Source of the DNA: Sambucus nigra
Taxonomy: Eukaryota > Streptophyta > Magnoliopsida > Dipsacales > Adoxaceae
DNA: 64,000 nt
Assembly (NCBI GenBank): GCA_949130495.1
Contig: OX422207.1
Coordinates: forward strand, 786,460,384 to 786,524,383
Direction: 5' to 3'
The position numbers were made by a program, and so were the translations under genes. The notes under the pieces were generated by a model, which had not been told where the DNA came from, ran no database searches, and saw nothing but the letters and a program-made list of their open reading frames with translations. Shown one piece after another: positions 56,774 to 64,000 of this stretch (positions within the stretch are counted from its first letter, which is position 1; each line of letters starts with the position of its first letter).

Positions 56774-58721
56774 TCATGGAAGATTCTTCTGAGGCAGCTT
56801 CGTCCTCTTCTTCTCCAGGAGAGGGAGGAGGGCCATGAATGTGTCGCTGGAACAGTTAGAATTCTCAGTGATTTTTAGCTCTTGCAGGGCTGCAACCCAT
56901 CCATCCCTGAAATATTTAAGGCTGGAAAACTCCATTTGAGAGGACATGGCAGCCATGCCTTTATTCCATCCTTTGTCCCAACCAGCGCTGAAGGAGTTTT
57001 TAACTGCAATTTTTCTTTTTGCCTTCTCCGAGGAAGTCCTCTCAATAAGAAATTCCTCGACAGGTTTCAATTTCCTTTCCACCTCCTTTTTTTGGAGATC
57101 AACCTCATGAAGTCTACCAACTTTCTCTTCAGCAGTTTTGAGCTTATTCTCAAGCTCTTCAGCATTATTGAGCTTCTCCTCAAGCTCTTTATTGTTCTTC
57201 TCAAACTCTTTCAATTTCTTCTCCAACTCCTTGGAGGCCTCCACAACTCGATCTCTCTCTTGCTCAACGGACTTAACCTGCTTCTCCCAAGCGATTTTAT
57301 TTTCCTTATACTTCTGATGAGAGTCTTTCAAAGAATGGGTTAATCCAGTAAAAGCCTTTTCCACTTCATTCGAGGAACTGGAGGTCCTGATGGCTTCATC
57401 CCTTTTTACAATGCTGTTGAAACACGTTACCAGCTGAAAAAAAAGAAATAATTCTAAGTCAATGTACGAACATAGTATTAAAAAGTAGAAGGTTCAAATC
57501 GATAATACTTACTGAGGCAATGTGTTGATCAGCCAGAGCAGTAACTCTCTCACGAGTGAGAGTGTTTTCGATGTCATGGACTTATGGAATAGTCCAAGAT
57601 TTTACTAAGCCCACAACGGAGCTCAGAGAAATGAAGGTTGGAACACAACTTTCAACATTGGAAGATTGAAAGATAGGTTCAACAGGTTTCTCAGACAAGC
57701 CCGTTTTTAATCTCCTTAGAGGAGCAGGAGCGTCCTCAATCAATGATGCTACCTTTGTGGGGGAAATGACAACGACATCACTTGAAGGGATGACAGCAAT
57801 AGCCTTGCTCGGGCTCACAGGGGGCTTTTCAACGATCTTGCTCGGAGCCACAGGGGGCTTCTCACTAAATTTCTTAGCAGCATCAGAAGGGGGTACCTCT
57901 ACAGTCTTTATCCCCTCTTCTGGGACATCTTTTTTACTTCTCTTTGCCTCCACAGCAGAAGAAGCAGATTTGTCGAAAAAGGAAGGAGCTTTTCTTCTCT
58001 TCATTATATCGCTGATAGGGATGTTTGATTCAGAAGAAGAACCTTCCACACTAGTATCAGCAGCTGGTACTTGGTCAAGGTCAACTATCACAGGACGAGC
58101 AATGAAAGATGAGCTCGAAGTTCTGTATTGCAACAAATAAGATGCAGACCTAATATGCTCTCCAGCAATAGATTGATGCAAACTCCAGATAAGTTTTAAG
58201 TTTTTTATATTGACGTCAATCTCTTTTGGGGGTTTCCTTTTACTATCAACTGTAACAAACAAAGTCAAATGTCAGTGAAGCATTTTATCAAATACAAAGA
58301 AAACATAATTTTAAAAATGAAAATAAAAACAACCTATCCCATTGCCATACGGTGGACACTTGGGACCTTGGTACGCATCATTTCCATCAAGTGGAGGGTG
58401 TTGCCAATTTTTCACCACTACCCCATGATCAAAATAGTCTTTGTTGGTATCAGGGAGATTGACCACTAAAGCTCTATTTAAAAATCTAGTTTTTAAATAA
58501 AAAGTACTGTCGCTAGTGACCCATCTATAGCAATACATAATTTCTGGGATTCCTAAGTGAGTCCCATGGATTTGATTTAATCTATGTACACCGTTAACTA
58601 CCCTCATCCACATTCGTGGATTTGGCGAGAAAGAAAAGCCACATTCGGCTATAAAGATACTTGGGAACCAGTGTCCCTCAGCCAAGGAAAATAAATCAGA
58701 AGGACCAGATAATTCTTCCAA
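56774..58721 (-). pseudogene. Antisense ORF 1 of the Tat element, spliced, gypsy-type 'transposase_28'-like
   Basis: Minus-strand exon 1 (58721-58334; MEELSGPSDLFSLAEGHWFP, then NPRMWMRVVNGVHRLN) resembles the N-terminal 'putative gypsy type transposon' domain common in plant Tat antisense ORFs. An 84-bp intron follows (58333-58250, gttgtt...gttacag), then exon 2 (58249-57513: Ser/Pro/Lys-rich linker and a KRRKAPSFFDK patch). A 79-bp intron (57512-57434, gtaagt...tttcag) follows, then exon 3 (57433-56774: coiled coil EKKLKEFEKNNKELEEKLNN, then a GWDKGWNKGM segment). A stop in exon 2 near 57582 breaks this copy. Intron boundaries are by eye, but both restore the frame. Confidence 0.65.
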
Positions 58722-59219
58722 AATAACCTATGAAGAGATTGAAAAATCAGACCGAAATTTGTCCAATGACTCAACAGGATAAACCATGGCGAATAAAGAA
58801 AATTAAAAAAGAAAGAAGAAAATCTTACAGAGAAAATAGAGATCAGTTGTCAATAAACGATGGAAAGAACGAAGGCACAAGACAGAGAGAAAGTGAAGAG
58901 TTCAAAGAGACAAATTTGAAAAAGTGAAAGACGATAGGATTTTCTGTAGCGCTTAAATACCTTACCTTGGGAATAGAGAAAAGTAATGATTACAGAGAAA
59001 GACGTTTGCGTTACCGATGGCTAAAAGGAGAAAAAGGGGTACGAAAACCGAAGTAGCTGGAAAAATTCAAAATATTTATGAAGTCTGATTCTATGAATTA
59101 GAAATTAAATACAAGGAAAACACTCCTACAATTCAGGATAACTATTTAATCTCATCATATTTCGAGAAGAATATTCCACACTCCTCCTCAACCTCGAACT
59201 GTGAAACATTGGGGGCTTC

Positions 59220-59741
59220 CGTTGATACCAAATTTGATCTGCTGATGTGGACCAATCATAAAAATACACGTGTCCATTTGCATGATGAATATAAAGACTT
59301 TGGACGAATAAGGACCGAGCAACTCAAGAGGTCCGAACAACTCGAGTGGTTCGAACAACTCAAGAGAGCCGAGCAACTAAGGAGGTCCGAGCAACTCAAA
59401 CACTTGTGGCGTACGCATCAAGAAAATCGAGAGATAACTGTGCATTAAATGCGCCTTATTATCGTACAGATGTATATTCCTACTGGACAGCTATGCATTA
59501 TTCTTTCACATGTACAGCCTCAAGGCTATAAATACATTGTAATCTCCTCATTAGAAGGACACGCTGAATCTCTTGGTAAAATCACTTATCGAGAATTCCA
59601 GGCAAACAAATCAGTAATACAAAAACAGTGGACGTAGGCCATTCTCTTAAGGCCGAACCACTTTAAAAATCTATTGTCTTATTTACTTGCTCATTTTTTA
59701 TCTATGATTAAAATAATTAGATCAAATATAGTTTTTTACAT

Positions 59742-59746
<5 letters not shown>
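59220..59746 (+). repeat. 3' LTR of the Tat element
   Basis: Matches 47604-48129 throughout. The first T is C here (cgttgat). Preceded by attgggggcttc, a likely polypurine tract. Confidence 0.9.
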
Positions 59747-59774
<28 letters not shown>

Positions 59775-59784
59775 CTATATATCC

Positions 59785-59969
59785 AGTACTAGTCTTGTGC
59801 GGACCAGTCCGCATTTTAAGAGTGCGGACCGGACATGTGTCACCTGGCGGTGAACCCAGAAAAGAGAGAGAGTGTGCCTATTATTTAGGCGATAATTTCT
59901 AGGCTCACCGTCAGGTAACACATGTCCGGTCCGCACTCTTAAAATGCGGACTAGTTCACACAAGAGCAT

Positions 59970-59973
<4 letters not shown>
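59785..59973. mobile_element. MITE embedded in (TA)n, copy 2
   Basis: Same family as 24923-25107. Inverted arms share ttttaagagtgcggaccgg and acatgtgt. It is flanked by (TA)n on both sides (59747-59772, 59974-60002). The arms are as well matched to each other as to the other copy. Confidence 0.78.
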
Positions 59974-60003
<30 letters not shown>

Positions 60004-60420
60004 CGTATATTTCATATATATTTCTTATATTTCTATATTTATACATATATACTAAAATACTTCTTACATATATATAAATATAGAAATATAAGAAATATAT
60101 ATGAAGTATTTTAGTATATTTATACATTTTTACATATATACTAAAATACTTCTTATTTTATGTATATGGAAATATAATATATGAAGTATTTTAGTATATT
60201 TATATATATTTATACATATTTACTAAAATACTTCTTATTTTATGTATATGAAATATAAGAAATATATATGAAGTATTTTAGTATATTTATACATATATAC
60301 TAAAATACTTCTTATATTTTATGTATATGTAATATAAGAAATATATATGAAATATACGAAATGTATACATATATGAAATATAAGAAATATATATATATAT
60401 TTACAAATTTATGAATAAGA
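59974..60420. repeat. AT-rich imperfect tandem inverted repeats
   Basis: About six alternations of atgaagtattttagtatatt and its inverse aatatactaaaatacttc, separated by atatatttatacatata words, with a period of roughly 60-65 bp. Confidence 0.8.
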
Positions 60421-61084
60421 TATATTTATAAAATGTATAGAGGTCTAAAAAAAATTTGATTTTAAGTGATTTGTCACTCAAAGGTGGGAAACAAAAATCT
60501 GACCCCCCCAAAGAATTGGATTTCACCCAACGGTGACAAATTGTGCTTAAGGAGTGTTGTACTTGGAAAAACAAATTTCAAGACAAATTTACGCTATCAA
60601 ATGGTCTAAAAGCTGAAAAAGTTCAAAATTTTTCTAACTTTTCTAAATCTGCCTTCAAATTTGAAGACTATCAAACGGACCCTCAAGTATTTTACCTCTT
60701 AATAATTGATAGGAAATAATGACCGGTTAGTCAGATTTTTCTTTTGAAAAATGAAAAAAACAATTTGGTGTCTTATACGTCTACACGGTCGAGGTTCAAA
60801 CATATAGGCGAGGGGAAACACCCAAACTTATAGGGAAGGGAAATTTCATCCCGGTAAAGAAAAAGAATTTTAAATTTGAGGTGGCATGGATGGATCCATG
60901 CTCGGTTGGAGTGAAAGTGTGCAAGGTTCTAGCGTGTATAAAACTCTCCAAAAATTGATGTTGTGCAGGAATTCTTCGAGGCAATGGTGGAAAAGGTTAG
61001 TGAACAATAATAAGATTTAAAACCCCAAACTCATCAACACCATATTAGCCGTTCTCCGGATCAACCCTCCTTTGACCACGAATC
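60421..61084. other. No gene seen; possible LINE 5' part
   Basis: 60590-60680 contains an inverted version of the ctatcaaacgg word seen at 24110-24240. From about 60960 the sequence may belong to the LINE but shows no safe frame. Confidence 0.3.
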
Positions 61085-61387
61085 CCAATTACAGACTCAA
61101 TTTCCCCCCAGTCTTTTCCTCGAATGTCGGTACTGGAAAAATAAACACAAAATTCAGTGGCCTCTTCAGGGTGATAGTAATACTAAATATTTTTACGCTC
61201 GTGTTACACACCGTCGCCGGGTGAATTCTATACACGCAATTTTTAATCTAGGCACGGGCTGGCACCGGTCACAACACGATTTTCAGATCCTAGTTCAACA
61301 TTTTCCTGCTAGTATTTATACTTCTACCCATTTGCCTCCGGCTGATGTAGAGTATCCTTTTGTACCTCTACACTCACTGGATCACTA

Positions 61388-63330
61388 GATCCGGTTACTG
61401 ATAAGGAAATTTGGCGCACGTTGCAACATATGAGAAAAAATAAAAGTCCAGGAATGAACTCTCAGTTGAATTTTTCCAAATTCCTTGTGGGTCCGACTGT
61501 ATGTCATCTCATCCATGATTTCTTTCGCACTGGTATATTGCCCTGTGAGCTCAACCGTACACTTCTTATTTTTATCCCTAAAATCCCGCACCCCACGCAA
61601 GTTATACCTATTAGTTCATGCACTGTTATTTACAAGCGTATTTTGTCTATTCTGATAGCATGTATGCGGCCCATTCTCCAATATATAGTGTCGCCGTACG
61701 AAACGGCTTTTGTTGCTAATAGGGCTTTAAATCAGACGGGGTGAGTTCGCTTGGAGTTGTTCAGGATCGATTCGAACTCATATATTCATGCTCAAGTTCG
61801 AGCTACATCTGAATTATTTTTTTCCACTTAGGGCCGAACTCGGCTCATAAATTTTACGGGTTCGGGCCCGATTTCAATTTTTTTTGTTAAAAAAATTTAA
61901 ATTAATTTTTTTTCTTGTATTTCCATCATAGACAAAATTACACATTGAAATCTAATTGTTATTTCATGAAATAAAATATATAATTATGAAATGTATTAAA
62001 TTAAAACAAGGAAAATAAGAGTGAAAACTTACAAATGCCTATTAAATTTCATACATTTAGCAAAATTTGATCACTAACAATCACCTATTGTGACTTGAGC
62101 AATTATTAAATCAAATACCCACAATGGGATTAACAATAAAATCACAAAATTGAAAATCACATGTAATCTAATATATTATGAGAAATGATTTTTTTTTTTT
62201 AAAAAGTAGTAAATGAAATAAAAGAACGAAACCTAATTAAACAATGTTAACATAAATATGTTATATTATATAAATTATTTATTTATTTATTTATAAATAT
62301 GAAGTTCAGGCTTCGGGCCCAATTCGGGCTTGGCATAGTTCGGCTCACGCTCGGCTCGAAATTCATTCGGGCTTGAAATTTTGGCTCAGGCTCGGCTCGA
62401 CTCGACTCAAACTCAAATAAAACTCGATCCGAAAATAGCGGGCCGAACGGACGGACTTCGGGCCTCGGATGCTCAATTTACAGGCCTAGTTGCGAACATA
62501 TATATTTAGGATAATATTCTTATTACTCATGAAATTCTACATTTGATGCGGAAGTCTAAATCCATGAAGGGCAGTTGTGTTTAACGAAGGCATATGACCA
62601 GTTGGAGTGACCCTTTCTTTAGTGGGTCTGCAATAATATGGGTTCCCTGACTTGTGGATCGACTATATTATGGAAAGTGTATCATCTACATCATTTAACA
62701 CGTTCATCAGCGGTCAAGGTGGGGATACATTCTACCCTTCCAGGGGCCTCCGCCAAGGGGATCCGCTCTCTCCTTATTTATTTATTTTGGCTCTTGATGT
62801 GCTTCTACGAAAGGTCGAGCGTGAGTGCTTTCTGAAGCACACGACTGCACTTAGGACTTCTCCTAAAGGTATCACGATCCCTGGCTTGGCCTTTATTGAT
62901 GATTGCATTTTCTTCCTTCAACCTATGCCCAGTACTTTAACTCGGTTCAAGTCCCTACTCACCGAGTTTGGGGTTCTCTCAGGTCATACAATTAATAGTG
63001 ACAAATCTACAATTACCTTTGGTCCTTCCACTCCTCATGCTGTTCGCTAGACTACAATTCACCAACTTGGTTTTCATAGTGGTCAGGGACAAGATAAATA
63101 TCTTGGAATCCCGCTTATTACGTGTTGGCTCACCCGCCAGTTGTTCCTAGACCCGAATGCGACCCTTGAGAGTCGGTGTCAAGTCTGGTGTAATAATTTT
63201 TTATCTTATGATGGATGTGCCATGCTCATTAATGCTATATGTACAGCCATGCCATTATATTTCATGTGAGCATATCCACTCCCTACTCTTACTCTTAAGA
63301 CATTAACGCGAAAGATTAAGGCTTTTTTTG
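61388..63330 (+). pseudogene. LINE reverse transcriptase, broken
   Basis: The RT that would copy LINE RNA at a nicked target. Frames at 61421-61719 and 62652-63050 hold the conserved blocks. The frame resumes right after the MITE (AFVAN before; DNILITHEILHLM after), as in the intact family where AFV-x-RSI precedes DNIL. Stops near 62508, 62582 and 63048 plus shifts indicate an old copy. Confidence 0.82.
61720..62488. mobile_element. hAT-type MITE inside the LINE
   Basis: The left end TAGGGCTTTAAAT and the right end, inverted, TAGGCCTGTAAATTG are similar to the 16937 element. They are flanked by the 8-bp direct repeat GTTGCTAA (61712-61719) and GTTGCGAA (62489-62496), with one mismatch. The interior has gctcggctcg and cgggccgaac-type words at both sides of an AT-rich centre. 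769 bp, non-coding. Confidence 0.82.
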
Positions 63331-64000
63331 GAATGCCTCGCACTTATCACATAAAATGCTGACCATTCCATGATCGACGATTACTCTGCCTAAGAACTAT
63401 GGAAGATTGGGGATTAAAAATCTCCACACGTTAAATACTGTGTATATGCTTAAACTTATTTGGAAGGTTTTCGCTCAACCAGAGAACCTTTGGTCTCAAA
63501 AAATTAAGTAGAAATATTTCCCGTAAGCAACCCTGATAAAGTCCCCACGGCATGCCTGAGCATCCTAGTTTTGGACTAAGATATCGAAACTGCTGCCCAT
63601 TTTCCAGTAGGGTATTAAATGGAGCATTGGTCTCGGTCATATTTCTTTTGGCCATCACATCTGGGTCTTACAGGAACCTTTGAGCCTGCGATTCCCGTAT
63701 CTATCCTTGTTCGTCCTGGATGCTCTTCTCAACTTGTTTGTCAATAATCATCAGTGGAATTTACCCTTCTTGCATAATGGCTGTCATTGGACTATTTATC
63801 GTATATTCAGTCCATTTATATACCCACCCATTCTACGGTGGATACCCCGTATTGTTGTCTATGCACGACTGGGGCATTTACAATAAAATTTACATACCAT
63901 TGGCTTAATTCTCCCAGGTACGCACAACATTGTCCGACACTGTCGTGGCACTGGCTATGGCAGAGTAAGCTACCCTCGAAACTTCATATTTTCCTATGGT

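Larger units (their letters stand above)
47604..59746 (+). mobile_element. Ty3/gypsy Tat-lineage LTR retrotransposon, 12.1 kb, full length
   Basis: LTRs of 526-527 bp (47604-48129, 59220-59746) with ends TGTTGAT and CATCAACA flank a primer site, gag, pol with two RNase H domains, a satellite-like 3' region and two antisense ORFs. The dual RNase H and antisense ORFs between pol and the 3' LTR are features of the Tat group (RIRE2/Retand/Ogre relatives). The flanks ATATA (47599-47603, 59747-59751) form a 5-bp duplication within (TA)n. The LTRs differ at few sites by eye, so insertion is fairly recent, yet the coding frames already contain stops. Confidence 0.93.
61085..64000 (+). mobile_element. 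L1-like LINE, truncated by the window edge
   Basis: The + strand carries an RT of the plant L1 type in broken frames. Segments in order: a linker with QGDSNTKYFYARVTHRRRVN (61170-61230); RT fingers HMRKNKSPGMNS, then GPTVCHLIHDFFRTGILP (61425-61545); palm RGLRQGDPLSPYLFILALD (62738-62795); LAFIDDCIFF (62888-62920), the catalytic box with Ile in place of the usual Ala; and a KYLGIPL-type segment near 63095. A hAT MITE splits the RT. Several frameshifts and stops make it inactive. Left border and poly(A) tail not seen. Confidence 0.88.

Noticed and set aside
55918..57343. Plus-strand frames opposite the antisense ORFs
   Set aside because: Shadow frames of the coiled-coil minus-strand ORFs; no motif of their own.

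Overview
This is plant nuclear DNA (an angiosperm, probably a eudicot; I cannot name the species). It has spliceosomal introns and plant-type LTR retrotransposons with tRNA-Met primer sites. It also carries an Au-type SINE, hAT and Stowaway MITEs, Helitron ends and long (TA)n tracts. No prokaryotic, organellar or RNA gene was found. The only host gene I can defend is the 3' part of AP2S (clathrin adaptor AP-2 sigma subunit) on the + strand. Its three exons (8747-8920, 22774-22833, 23632-23673) encode the last 91 codons, and the 5' exons lie off the left edge. Almost everything else is mobile DNA, much of it nested.

Layout. 1-4772: decayed Ty3/gypsy element interrupted by a hAT MITE. 4884-5135: foldback element. 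5194-7984: complete gag-only LTR element (TR-GAG) with a 5-bp target duplication. 8747-23673: AP2S exons and a 13.85-kb intron. That intron holds a hAT MITE, LTR-like debris, two related minus-strand LTR elements (A 13442-18628, B 19399-21720), a second TR-GAG inside A, three SINEs, more hAT MITEs and a Stowaway-like MITE. A and B share flanks and the same SINE in the same LTR, so they look like one insertion that was later duplicated. 24293-25659: three foldback elements embedded in TA/GA tracts.

27484-36187: an LTR-gag-LTR-gag-LTR array of a copia-like gag-only element, with one 5-bp target duplication around the whole array. 36273-47329: Helitron territory. It has two related 3' ends (39309, 47329) and fragments of Sec61 alpha, an A20 zinc-finger gene, an STK16-like kinase (antisense) and a LINE.

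47604-59746: a 12.1-kb Ty3/gypsy Tat-lineage element inserted in a (TA)n tract. It has gag, protease, RT, two RNase H domains and integrase, a 32-bp satellite after pol, and two intron-containing antisense ORFs. 59785-59973: a second copy of the TA-embedded MITE. 61085-64000: an L1-like LINE split by a hAT MITE and cut by the window edge.

The mobile elements are mostly dead (stop codons, frameshifts) or non-autonomous. The two copia-like gag ORFs are the longest intact reading frames with a recognisable domain. The observations most worth following are the gag-only elements with two separated zinc knuckles, the tandem LTR array, the antisense spliced ORFs of the Tat element, the Helitron gene captures and the AP2S intron.
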